Positions 35,266 to 49,500 of a DNA stretch of 64,000 nt are shown piece by piece. The position numbers were made by a program, and so were the translations under genes. The stretch is from Paramisgurnus dabryanus (taxonomy: Eukaryota > Chordata > Actinopteri > Cypriniformes > Cobitidae). The stretch spans positions 31,245,344 through 31,309,343 of the forward strand of contig NC_133359.1 of NCBI RefSeq assembly GCF_030506205.2, read 5' to 3'. The notes beneath the pieces are model-generated. The model was not told the DNA's origin and ran no database searches. It worked only from the letters and a program-made list of their open reading frames with translations. The stretch's first letter is position 1. Each line of letters begins with the position of its first letter.

Positions 35266-38200
35266 AACTAATACATACAGGTTTAAAACAACACAAGGAT
35301 GAATAAATTATGAAAGAATTTTCATTGAACCTATAAAATTCCATCATTTTTTTAATCCTACTATGGGAGTCAATGGTCACTATCTGCTGTGGGTTTACCA
35401 TCATTCCTCAAAATATTTTCTTTTGTGTTAATCAGAAAAAAACTACTGCATACAGGTTTAAAACAACACAAGGATGAGTAAATTATGAAAGAATTTTCAT
35501 TGAACCTATAAAATTCCATCATTTTTTTATTCCTACTATGGGAGTCAATGGTCACTATCTGCTGTGGGTTTACCATCATTCCTCAAAATATTTTCTTTTG
35601 TGTTTATTAGAAAAAAAATAATGCATACAGGTTTAAAACAACACAAGGATGAGTAAATTATGAAAGAATTTTCATTGAACCTATAAAATTCCATCATTTT
35701 TTTATTCCTACTATGGGAGTCAGTGGGTCACTATCTGCTGTGGGTTTACCATCATTCCTCAAAATATTTTCTTTTGTGTTGATCAGAAAAAAACTAATGC
35801 ATACAGGTTTAAAACAACACAAGGATGAATAAATTATGAAAGAATTTTCATTGAACCTAAAAAATTCCATCATTTTTTTATTCCTACTATGGGAGTCAAT
35901 GGTCACTATCTGCTGTGGGTTTACCATCATTCCTCAAAATATTTTCTTTTGTGTTTATTAGAAAAAAACGAATGCATACAGGTTTAAAACAACACAAGGA
36001 TGAATAAATTATGAAAGAATTTTCATTGAACCTATAAAATTCCATCATTTTTTTATTCCTACTATGGGAGTCAATGGTCACTATCTGCTGTGGGTTTACC
36101 ATCATTCCTCAAAATATTTTCTTTTGTGTTAATCAGAAAAAAACTAATGCATACAGGTTTAAAACAACACAAGGATGAGTAAATTATGAAAGAATTTTCA
36201 TTGAACCTATAAAATTCCATCATTTTTTTATTCCTACTATGGGAGTCAATGGTCACTATCTGCTGTGGGTTTACTATCATTCCTCAAAATATTTTCTTTT
36301 GTGTTAATCAGAAAAAAAACTAATGCATACACGTTTAAAAGAACACGAGGATGAGTAAATTATGAAAGAATTTTCATTGAACCTATAAAATTCCATCATT
36401 TTTTTATTCCTACTATGGGAGTCAATGGTCACTATCTGCTGTGGGTTTACCATCATTCCTCAAAATATTTTCTTTTGTGTTTATTAGAAAAAAACTAATG
36501 CATACAGGTTTAAAACAACACAAGGATGAGTAATTATGTAAGAATTTTCATTGAACCTATAAAATTCCATAATTTTTTATTCCTACTATGGGAGTCAATG
36601 GTCACTATCTGCTGTGGGTTTACCATCATTCCTCAAAATATTTTCTTTTGTGTTGATCAGAAAAAAACTAATGCATACAGGTTTAAAACAACACAAGGAT
36701 GAGTAAATTATGAAAGAATTTTCATTGAACCTATAAAATTCCATCATTTTTTTATTCCTACTATGGGAGTCAATGGTCACTATCTGCTGTGGGTTTACCA
36801 TCATTCCTCAAAATATTTTCTTTTGTGTTTATTAGAAAAAAACGAATGCATACAGGTTTAAAACAACACGAGGATGAATAAATTATGAAAGAATTTTCAT
36901 TGAACCTAAAAAATTCCATCATTTTTTTATTCCTACTATGGGAGTCAATGGTCACTATCTGCTGTGGGTTTACCATCATTCCTCAAAATATTTTCATTTG
37001 TGTTTATTAGAAAAAAACGAATGAATACAGGTTTAAAACAACAGGAGGATGAATAAATTATGAAAGAATTTTCATTGAACCTATAAAATTCCATCATTTT
37101 TTTTATTCCTACTATGGGAGTCAGTGGGTCACTATCTGCTGTGGGTTTACCATCATTCCTCAAAATATTTTCTTTTGTGTTGATCAGAAAAAAACTAATG
37201 CATACAGGTTTAAAACAACACAAGGATGAGTAAATTATGAAAGAATTTTCATTGAACCTATAAAATTCCATCATTTTTTTATTCCTACTATGGGAGTCAA
37301 TGGTCACTATCTGCTGTGGGTTTACCATCATTCCTCAAAATATTTTCTTTTGTGTTTATTAGAAAAAAACTAATGCATACAGGTTTAAAACAACACAAGG
37401 ATGAGTAAATTATGAAAGAATTTTCATTAAACCTATAAAATTCCATCATTTTTTTATTCCTACTATGGGAGTCAGTGGGTCACTATCTGCTGTGGGTTTA
37501 CCATCATTCCTCAAAATATTTTCTTTTGTGTTGATCAGAAAAAAACTAATGCATACAGGTTTAAAACAACACAAGGATGAATAAATTATAAAAGAATTTT
37601 CATTGAACCTAAAAAATTCCATCATTTTTTTATTCCTACTATGGGAGTCAATGGTCACTATCTGCTGTGGGTTTACCATCATTCCTCAAAATATTTTCTT
37701 TTGTGTTTATTAGAAAAAAACGAATGCATACAGGTTTAAAACAACACAAGGATGAGTAAATTATGAAAGAATTTTCATTGAACCTATAAAATTCCATCAT
37801 TTTTTTATTCCTACTATGGGAGTCAGTGGGTCACTATCTGCTGTGGGTTTACCATCATTCCTCAAAATATTTTCTTTTGTGTTGATCAGAAAAAAACTAA
37901 TGCATACAGGTTTAAAACAACACAAGGATGAATAAATTATGAAAGAATTTTCATTGAACCTAAAAAATTCCATCATTTTTTTATTCCTACTATGGGAGTC
38001 AATGGTCACTATCTGCTGTGGGTTTACCATCATTCCTCAAAATATTTTCTTTTGTGTTTATTAGAAAAAACGAATGCATACAGGTTTAAAACAACACAAG
38101 GATGAATAAATTATGAAAGAATTTTCATTGAACCTATAAAATTCCATCATTTTTTTATTCCTACTATGGGAGTCAATGGTCACTATCTGCTGTGGGTTTA

Positions 38201-41200
38201 CCATCATTCCTCAAAATATTTTCTTTTGTGTTAATCAGAAAAAAACTAATGCATACAGGTTTAAAACAACACAAGGATGAGTAAATTATGAAAGAATTTT
38301 CATTGAACCTATAAAATTCCATCATTTTTTTATTCCTACTATGGGAGTCAATGGTCACTATCTGCTGTGGGTTTACTATCATTCCTCAAAATATTTTCTT
38401 TTGTGTTAATCAGAAAAAAAACTAATGCATACACGTTTAAAAGAACACGAGGATGAGTAAATTATGAAAGAATTTTCATTGAACCTATAAAATTCCATCA
38501 TTTTTTTATTCCTACTATGGGAGTCAATGGTCACTATCTGCTGTGGGTTTACCATCATTCCTCAAAATATTTTCTTTTGTGTTTATTAGAAAAAAAACTA
38601 ATGCATACAGGTTTAAAACAACACAAGGATGAGTAATTATGTAAGAATTTTCATTGAACCTATAAAATTCCATCATTTTTTATTCCTACTATGGGAGTCA
38701 ATGGTCACTATCTGCTGTGGGTTTACCATCATTCCTCAAAATATTTTCTTTTGTGTTGATCAGAAAAAAACTAATGCATACAGGTTTAAAACAACACAAG
38801 GATGAGTAAATTATGAAAGAATTTTCATTGAACCTATAAAATTCCATCATTTTTTTATTCCTACTATGGGAGTCAATGGTCACTATCTGCTGTGGGTTTA
38901 CCATCATTCCTCAAAATATTTTCTTTTGTGTTTATTAGAAAAAAACGAATGCATACAGGTTTAAAACAACACAAGGATGAATAAATTATGAAAGAATTTT
39001 CATTGAACCTATAAAATTCCATCATTTTTTTATTCCTACTATGGGAGTCAGTGGGTCACTATCTGCTGTGGGTTTACCATCATTCCTCAAAATATTTTCT
39101 TTTGTGTTGATCAGAAAAAAACTAATGCATACAGGTTTAAAACAACACAAGGATGAGTAAATTATGAAAGAATTTTCATTGAACCTATAAAATTCCATCA
39201 TTTTTTTATTCCTACTATGGGAGTCAATGGTCACTATCTGCTGTGGGTTTACCATCATTCCTCAAAATATTTTCTTTTGTGTTTATTAGAAAAAAACGAA
39301 TGCATACAGGTTTAAAACAACACAAGGATGAGTAAATTATGAAAGAATTTTCATTGAACCTATAAAATTCCATCATTTTTTTATTCCTACTATGGGAGTC
39401 AGTGGGTCACTATCTGCTGTGGGTTTACCATCATTCCTCAAAATATTTTCTTTTGTGTTTATTAGAAAAAAACGAATGCATACAGGTTTAAAACAACACA
39501 AGGATGAATAAATTATGAAAGAATTTTCATTGAACCTATAAAATTCCATCATTTTTTTATTCCTACTATAGGAGTCAATGGTCACTATCTGCTGTGGGTT
39601 TACCATCATTCCTCAAAATATTTTCATTTGTGTTTATTAGAAAAAAACGAATGCATACAGGTTTAAAACAACAGGAGGATGAATAAATTATGAAAGAATT
39701 TTCATTGAACCTATAAAATTCCATCATTTTTTTATTCCTACTATGGGAGTCAGTGGGTCACTATCTGCTGTGGGTTTACCATCATTCCTCAAAATATTTT
39801 CTTTTGTGTTTATTAGAAAAAAACGAATGCATACAGGTTTAAAACAACACAAGGATGAGTAAATTATGAAAGAATTTTCATTGAACCTATAAAATTCCAT
39901 CATTTTTTTATTCCTACTATGGGAGTCAATGGTCACTATCTGCTGTGGGTTTACCATCATTCCTCAAAATATTTTCTTTTGTGTTAATCAGAAAAAAAAC
40001 TAATGCATACATGTTTAAAAGAACACGAGGATGAGTAAATTATGAAAGAATTTTCATTGAACCTATAAAATTCCATCATTTTTTTATTCCTACTATGGGA
40101 GTCAATGGTCACTATCTGCTGTGGGTTTACCATCATTCCTCAAAATATTTTCTTTTGTGTTTATTAGAAAAAAACTAATGCATACAGGTTTAAAACAACA
40201 CAAGGATGAGTAATTATGAAAGAATTTTCATTGAACCTATAAAATTCCATCATTTTTTTAATCCTACTATGGGAGTCAATGGTCACTATCTGCTGTGGGT
40301 TTACCATCATTCCTCAAAATATTTTCTTTTGTGTTGATCAGAAAAAAACTAATGCATACAGGTTTAAAACAACACAAGGATGAGTAAATTATGAAAGAAT
40401 TTTCATTGAACCTATAAAATTCCATCATTTTTTTATTCCTACTATGGGAGTCAGTGGGTCACTATCTGCTGTGGGTTTACCATCATTCCTCAAAATATTT
40501 TCTTTTGTGTTTATTAGAAAAAAACGAATGCATACAGGTTTAAAACAACACGAGGATGAATAAATTATGAAAGAATTTTCATTGAACCTAAAAAATTCCA
40601 TCATTTTTTTATTCCTACTATGGGAGTCAATGGTCACTATCTGCTGTGGGTTTACCATCATTCCTCAAAATATTTTCTTTTGTGTTTATTAGAAAAAAAC
40701 GAATGCATACAGGTTTAAAACAACAGGAGGATGAATAAATTATGAAAGAATTTTCATTGAACCTATAAAATTCCATCATTTTTTTATTCCTACTATGGGA
40801 GTCAGTGGGTCACTATCTGCTGTGGGTTTACCATCATTCCTCAAAATATTTTCTTTTGTGTTGATCAGAAAAAAACTAATGCATACAGGTTTAAAACAAC
40901 ACAAGGATGAATAAATTATGAAAGAATTTTCATTGAACCTAAAAAATTCCATCATTTTTTTATTCCTACTATGGGAGTCAATGGTCACTATCTGCTGTGG
41001 GTTTACCATCATTCCTCAAAATATTTTCTTTTGTGTTGATCAGAAAAAAACTAATGCATACAGGTTTAAAACAACACAAGGATGAATAAATTATGAAAGA
41101 ATTTTCATTGAACCTAAAAAATTCCATCATTTTTTTATTCCTACTATGGGAGTCAATGGTCACTATCTGCTGTGGGTTTACCATCATTCCTCAAAATATT

Positions 41201-43599
41201 TTCTTTTGTGTTTATTAGAAAAAAACGAATGCATACAGGTTTAAAACAACACAATGATGAATAAATTATGAAAGAATTTTCATTGAACCTATAAAATTCC
41301 ATCATTTTTTTATTCCTACTATGGGAGTCAATGGTCACTATCTGCTGTGGGTTTACCATCATTCCTCAAAATATTTTCTTTTGTGTTAATCAGAAAAAAA
41401 CTAATGCATACAGGTTTAAAACAACACAAGGATGAATAAATTATGAAAGAATTTTCATTGAACCTAAAAAATTCCATCATTTTTTTATTCCTACTATGGG
41501 AGTCAATGGTCACTATCTGCTGTGGGTTTACCATCATTCCTCAAAATATTTTCTTTTGTGTTTATTAGAAAAAAACGAATGCATACAGGTTTAAAACAAC
41601 ACAATGATGAATAAATTATGAAAGAATTTTCATTGAACCTATAAAATTCCATCATTTTTTTATTCCTACTATGGGAGTCAATGGTCACTATCTGCTGTGG
41701 GTTTACCATCATTCCTCAAAATATTTTCTTTTGTGTTGATCAGAAAAAAACTAATGCATACAGGTTTAAAACAACACAAGGATGAATAAATTATGAAAGA
41801 ATTTTCATTGAACCTAAAAAATTCCATCATTTTTTTATTCCTACTATGGGAGTCAATGGTCACTATCTGCTGTGGGTTTACCATCATTCCTCAAAATATT
41901 TTCTTTTGTGTTTATTAGAAAAAAACGAATGCATACAGGTTTAAAACAACACAAGGATGAATAAATTATGAAAGAATTTTCATTGAACCTATAAAATTCC
42001 ATCATTTTTTTATTCCTACTATGGGAGTCAATGGTCACTATCTGCTGTGGGTTTACCATCATTCCTCAAAATATTTTCTTTTGTGTTTATTAGAAAAAAA
42101 CGAATGCATACAGGTTTAAAACCACACGAGGATGAATAAATTATGAAAGAATTTTCATTGAACCTAAAAAATTCCATCATTTTTTTATTCCTACTATGGG
42201 AGTCAATGGTCACTATCTGCTGTGGGTTTACCATCATTCCTCAAAATATTTTCTTTTGTGTTGATCAGAAAAAAACTAATACATACAGGTTTAAAACAAC
42301 ACAAGGATGAATAAATTATGAAAGAATTTTCATTGAACCTATAAAATTCCATCATTTTTTTAATCCTACTATGGGAGTCAATGGTCACTATCTGCTGTGG
42401 GTTTACCATCATTCCTCAAAATATTTTCTTTTGTGTTTATTAGAAAAAAACGAATGCATACAGGTTTAAAACAACACGAGGATGAATAAATTATGAAAGA
42501 ATTTTCATTGAACCTAAAAAATTCCATCATTTTTTTATTCCTACTATGGGAGTCAATGGTCACTATCTGCTGTGGGTTTACCATCATTCCTCAAAATATT
42601 TTCATTTGTGTTTATTAGAAAAAAACGAATGCATACAGGTTTAAAACAACAGGAGGATGAATAAATTATGAAAGAATTTTTATTGAACCTATAAAATTCC
42701 ATCATTTTTTTATTCCTACTATGGGAGTCAGTGGGTCACTATCTGCTGTGGGTTTACCATCATTCCTCAAAATATTTTCTTTTGTGTTGATCAGAAAAAA
42801 ACTAATGCATACAGGTTTAAAACAACACAAGGATGAGTAAATTATGAAAGAATTTTCATTGAACCTATAAAATTCCATCATTTTTTTATTCCTACTATGG
42901 GAGTCAATGGTCACTATCTGCTGTGGGTTTACCATCATTCCTCAAAATATTTTCTTTTGTGTTTATTAGAAAAAAACGAATGCATACAGGTTTAAAACAA
43001 TACGAGGATGAATAAATTATGAAAGAATTTTCATTGAACCTAAAAAATTCCATCATTTTTTTATTCCTACTATGGGAGTCAATGGTCACTATCTGCTGTG
43101 GGTTTACTATCATTCCTCAAAATATTTTCTTTTGTGTTAATCAGAAAAAAAACTAATGCATACACGTTTAAAAGAACACGAGAATGAGTAAATTATGAAA
43201 GAATTTTCATTGAACCTATAAAATTCCATCATTTTTTTATTCCTACTATGGGAGTCAGTGGGTCACTATCTGCTGTGGGTTTACCATCATTCCTCAAAAT
43301 ATTTTCTTTTGTGTTGATCAGAAAAAAACTAATGCATACAGGTTTAAAACAACACAAGGATTAGTAAATTATGAAAGAATTTTCATTGAACCTATAAAAT
43401 TCCATCATTTTTTTATTCCTACTATGGGAGTCAATGGTCACTATCTGCTGTGGGTTTACCATCATTCCTCAAAATATTTTCTTTTGTGTTGATCAGAAAA
43501 AAACTAATGCATACAGGTTTAAAACAACACAAGGATTAGTAAATTATGAAAGAATTTTCATTGAACCTATAAAATTCCATCATTTTTTTATTCCTACTA

Positions 43600-46500
43600 T
43601 GGGAGTCAATGGTCACTATCTGCTGTGGGTTTACCATCATTCCTCAAAATATTTTCTTTTGTGTTGATCAGAAAAAAACTAATGCATACAGGTTTAAAAC
43701 AACACGAGAATGAGTAAATTATGAAAGAATTTTCATTGAACCTATAAAATTCCATCATTTTTTTATTCCTACTATGGGAGTCAGTGGGTCACTATCTGCT
43801 GTGGGTTTACCATCATTCCTCAAAATATTTTCTTTTGTGTTGATCAGAAAAAAACTAATGCATACAGGTTTAAAACAACACAAGGATGAATAAATTATGA
43901 AAGAATTTTCATTGAACCTATAAAATTCCATCATTTTTTTATTCCTACTATGGGAGTCAATGGTCACTATCTGCTGTGGGTTTACTATCATTCCTCAAAA
44001 TATTTTCTTTTGTGTTAATCAGAAAAAAAACTAATGCATACACGTTTAAAAGAACACGAGGATGAGTAAATTATGAAAGAATTTTCATTGAACCTATAAA
44101 ATTCCATCATTTTTTTAATCCTACTATGGGAGTCAATGGTCACTATCTGCTGTGGGTTTACCATCATTCCTCAAAATATTTTCTTTTGTGTTAATCAGAA
44201 AAAAACTAATGCATACAGGTTTAAAACAACACAAGGATGAGTAAATTATGAAAGAATTTTCATTGAACCTATAAAATTCCATCATTTTTTTATTCCTACT
44301 ATGGGAGTCAATGGTCACTATCTGCTGTGGGTTTACCATCATTCCTCAAAATATTTTCTTTTGTGTTTATTAGAAAAAAACTAATGCATACAGGTTTAAA
44401 ACAACACAAGGATGAGTAAATTATGAAAGAATTTTCATTGAACCTATAAAATTCCATCATTTTTTTATTCCTACTATGGGAGTCAGTGGGTCACTATCTG
44501 GTGTGGGTTTACCATCATTCCTCAAAATATTTTCTTTTGTGTTGATCAGAAAAAAACTAATGCATACAGGTTTAAAACAACACAAGGATGAATAAATTAT
44601 GAAAGAATTTTCATTGAACCTAAAAAATTCCATCATTTTTTTATTCCTACTATGGGAGTCAATGGTCACTATCTGCTGTGGGTTTACCATCATTCCTCAA
44701 AATATTTTCTTTTGTGTTTATTAGAAAAAAACGAATGCATACAGGTTTAAAACAACACAAGGATGAATAAATTATGAAAGAATTTTCATTGAACCTATAA
44801 AATTCCATCATTTTTTTATTCCTACTATGGGAGTCAATGGTCACTATCTGCTGTGGGTTTACCATCATTCCTCAAAATATTTTCTTTTGTGTTTATTAGA
44901 AAAAAACGAATGCATACAGGTTTAAAACAACACGAGGATGAATAAATTATGAAAGAATTTTCATTGAACCTAAAAAATTCCATCATTTTTTTATTCCTAC
45001 TATGGGAGTCAATGGTCACTATCTGCTGTGGGTTTACCATCATTCCTCAAAATATTTTCATTTGTGTTTATTAGAAAAAAACGAATGCATACAGGTTTAA
45101 AACAACAGGAGGATGAATAAATTATGAAAGAATTTTTATTGAACCTATAAAATTCCATCATTTTTTTATTCCTACTATGGGAGTCAGTGGGTCACTATCT
45201 GCTGTGGGTTTACCATCATTCCTCAAAATATTTTCTTTTGTGTTGATCAGAAAAAAACTAATGCATACAGGTTTAAAACAACACAAGGATGAGTAAATTA
45301 TGAAAGAATTTTCATTGAACCTATAAAATTCCATCATTTTTTTATTCCTACTATGGGAGTCAATGGTCACTATCTGCTGTGGGTTTACCATCATTCCTCA
45401 AAATATTTTCTTTTGTGTTTATTAGAAAAAAACGAATGCATACAGGTTTAAAACAATACGAGGATGAATAAATTATGAAAGAATTTTCATTGAACCTAAA
45501 AAATTCCATCATTTTTTTATTCCTACTATGGGAGTCAATGGTCACTATCTGCTGTGGGTTTACTATCATTCCTCAAAATATTTTCTTTTGTGTTAATCAG
45601 AAAAAAAACTAATGCATACACGTTTAAAAGAACACGAGGATGAGTAAATTATGAAAGAATTTTCATTGAACCTATAAAATTCCATCATTTTTTTAATCCT
45701 ACTATGGGAGTCAATGGTCACTATCTGCTGTGGGTTTACCATCATTCCTCAAAATATTTTCTTTTGTGTTAATCAGAAAAAAACTAATGCATACAGGTTT
45801 AAAACAACACAAGGATGAGTAAATTATGAAAGAATTTTCATTGAACCTATAAAATTCCATCATTTTTTTATTCCTACTATGGGAGTCAATGGTCACTATC
45901 TGCTGTGGGTTTACCATCATTCCTCAAAATATTTTCTTTTGTGTTTATTAGAAAAAAACTAATGCATACAGGTTTAAAACAACACAAGGATGAGTAAATT
46001 ATGAAAGAATTTTCATTGAACCTATAAAATTCCATCATTTTTTTATTCCTACTATGGGAGTCAGTGGGTCACTATCTGCTGTGGGTTTACCATCATTCCT
46101 CAAAATATTTTCTTTTGTGTTGATCAGAAAAAAACTAATGCATACAGGTTTAAAACAACACAAGGATGAATAAATTATGAAAGAATTTTCATTGAACCTA
46201 AAAAATTCCATCATTTTTTTATTCCTACTATGGGAGTCAATGGTCACTATCTGCTGTGGGTTTACCATCATTCCTCAAAATATTTTCTTTTGTGTTTATT
46301 AGAAAAAAACGAATGCATACAGGTTTAAAACAACACAAGGATGAATAAATTATGAAAGAATTTTCATTGAACCTATAAAATTCCATCATTTTTTTATTCC
46401 TACTATGGGAGTCAATGGTCACTATCTGCTGTGGGTTTACCATCATTCCTCAAAATATTTTCTTTTGTGTTTATTAGAAAAAAACGAATGCATACAGGTT

Positions 46501-49500
46501 TAAAACAACACGAGGATGAATAAATTATGAAAGAATTTTCATTGAACCTAAAAAATTCCATCATTTTTTTATTCCTACTATGGGAGTCAATGGTCACTAT
46601 CTGCTGTGGGTTTACTATCATTCCTCAAAATATTTTCTTTTGTGTTAATCAGAAAAAAAACTAATGCATACACGTTTAAAAGAACACGAGGATGAGTAAA
46701 TTATGAAAGAATTTTCATTGAACCTATAAAATTCCATCATTTTTTTAATCCTACTATGGGAGTCAATGGTCACTATCTGCTGTGGGTTTACCATCATTCC
46801 TCAAAATATTTTCTTTTGTGTTGATCAGAAAAAAACTAATGCATACAGGTTTAAAACAACACAAGGATGAGTAAATTATGAAAGAATTTTCATTGAACCT
46901 ATAAAATTCCATCATTTTTTTATTCCTACTATGGGAGTCAATGGTCACTATCTGCTGTGGGTTTACCATCATTCCTCAAAATATTTTCTTTTGTGTTTAT
47001 TAGAAAAAAACTAATGCATACAGGTTTAAAACAACACAAGGATGAGTAAATTATGAAAGAATTTTCATTGAACCTATAAAATTCCATCATTTTTTTATTC
47101 CTACTATGGGAGTCAGTGGGTCACTATCTGCTGTGGGTTTACCATCATTCCTCAAAATATTTTCTTTTGTGTTGATCAGAAAAAAACTAATGCATACAGG
47201 TTTAAAACAACACAAGGATGAATAAATTATGAAAGAATTTTCATTGAACCTAAAAAATTCCATCATTTTTTTATTCCTACTATGGGAGTCAATGGTCACT
47301 ATCTGCTGTGGGTTTACCATCATTCCTCAAAATATTTTCTTTTGTGTTTATTAGAAAAAAACGAATGCATACAGGTTTAAAACAACACAAGGATGAATAA
47401 ATTATGAAAGAATTTTCATTGAACCTATAAAATTCCATCATTTTTTTATTCCTACTATGGGAGTCAATGGTCACTATCTGCTGTGGGTTTACCATCATTC
47501 CTCAAAATATTTTCTTTTGTGTTTATTAGAAAAAAACGAATGCATACAGGTTTAAAACAACACGAGGATGAATAAATTATGAAAGAATTTTCATTGAACC
47601 TAAAAAATTCCATCATTTTTTTATTCCTACTATGGGAGTCAATGGTCACTATCTGCTGTGGGTTTACCATCATTCCTCAAAATATTTTCATTTGTGTTTA
47701 TTAGAAAAAAACGAATGCATACAGGTTTAAAACAACAGGAGGATGAATAAATTATGAAAGAATTTTTATTGAACCTATAAAATTCCATCATTTTTTTATT
47801 CCTACTATGGGAGTCAGTGGGTCACTATCTGCTGTGGGTTTACCATCATTCCTCAAAATATTTTCTTTTGTGTTGATCAGAAAAAAACTAATGCATACAG
47901 GTTTAAAACAACACAAGGATGAGTAAATTATGAAAGAATTTTCATTGAACCTATAAAATTCCATCATTTTTTTATTCCTACTATGGGAGTCAATGGTCAC
48001 TATCTGCTGTGGGTTTACCATCATTCCTCAAAATATTTTCTTTTGTGTTTATTAGAAAAAAACGAATGCATACAGGTTTAAAACAATACGAGGATGAATA
48101 AATTATGAAAGAATTTTCATTGAACCTAAAAAATTCCATCATTTTTTTATTCCTACTATGGGAGTCAATGGTCACTATCTGCTGTGGGTTTACTATCATT
48201 CCTCAAAATATTTTCTTTTGTGTTAATCAGAAAAAAAACTAATGCATACACGTTTAAAAGAACACGAGAATGAGTAAATTATGAAAGAATTTTCATTGAA
48301 CCTATAAAATTCCATCATTTTTTTATTCCTACTATGGGAGTCAGTGGGTCACTATCTGCTGTGGGTTTACCATCATTCCTCAAAATATTTTCTTTTGTGT
48401 TGATCAGAAAAAAACTAATGCATACAGGTTTAAAACAACACAAGGACTAGTAAATTATGAAAGAATTTTCATTGAACCTATAAAATTCCATCATTTTTTT
48501 ATTCCTACTATGGGAGTCAATGGTCACTATCTGCTGTGGGTTTACCATCATTCCTCAAAATATTTTCTTTTGTGTTGATCAGAAAAAAACTAATGCATAC
48601 AGGTTTAAAACAACACAAGGATTAGTAAATTATGAAAGAATTTTCATTGAACCTATAAAATTCCATCATTTTTTTATTCCTACTATGGGAGTCAATGGTC
48701 ACTATCTGCTGTGGGTTTACCATCATTCCTCAAAATATTTTCTTTTGTGTTGATCAGAAAAAAACTAATGCATACAGGTTTAAAACAACACGAGAATGAG
48801 TAAATTATGAAAGAATTTTCATTGAACCTATAAAATTCCATCATTTTTTTATTCCTACTATGGGAGTCAGTGGGTCACTATCTGCTGTGGGTTTACCATC
48901 ATTCCTCAAAATATTTTCTTTTGTGTTGATCAGAAAAAAACTAATGCATACAGGTTTAAAACAACACAAGGACTAGTAAATTATGAAAGAATTTTCATTG
49001 AACCTATAAAATTCCATCATTTTTTTATTCCTACTATGGGAGTCAATGGTCACTATCTGCTGTGGGTTTACCATCATTCCTCAAAATATTTTCTTTTGTG
49101 TTGATCAGAAAAAAACTAATGCATACAGGTTTAAAACAACACAAGGATTAGTAAATTATGAAAGAATTTTCATTGAACCTATAAAATTCCATCATTTTTT
49201 TATTCCTACTATGGGAGTCAATGGTCACTATCTGCTGTGGGTTTACCATCATTCCTCAAAATATTTTCTTTTGTGTTGATCAGAAAAAAACTAATGCATA
49301 CAGGTTTAAAACAACACGAGAATGAGTAAATTATGAAAGAATTTTCATTGAACCTATAAAATTCCATCATTTTTTTATTCCTACTATGGGAGTCAGTGGG
49401 TCACTATCTGCTGTGGGTTTACCATCATTCCTCAAAATATTTTCTTTTGTGTTGATCAGAAAAAAACTAATGCATACAGGTTTAAAACAACACAAGGATT

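Larger units (their letters stand above)
22104..42262 (+). repeat. Large duplication, copy 2
   Basis: Corresponds base for base to 1-20159 plus 22103, including the DIRS-like element with the same borders. After 42262 this copy first appears to skip one monomer, pairs again for about one monomer, and then follows a different order of subtypes, so 42262 is a real right border. The left border cannot be placed because sequence left of position 1 is not available. Confidence 0.93.

Noticed and set aside
43434..43667. Plus-strand 77-codon frames at 43434, 48520 and 49046
   Set aside because: They appear only in monomers where GGATGAG became GGATTAG or GGACTAG and adjacent monomers keep an open register. 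They are pure satellite by-products.
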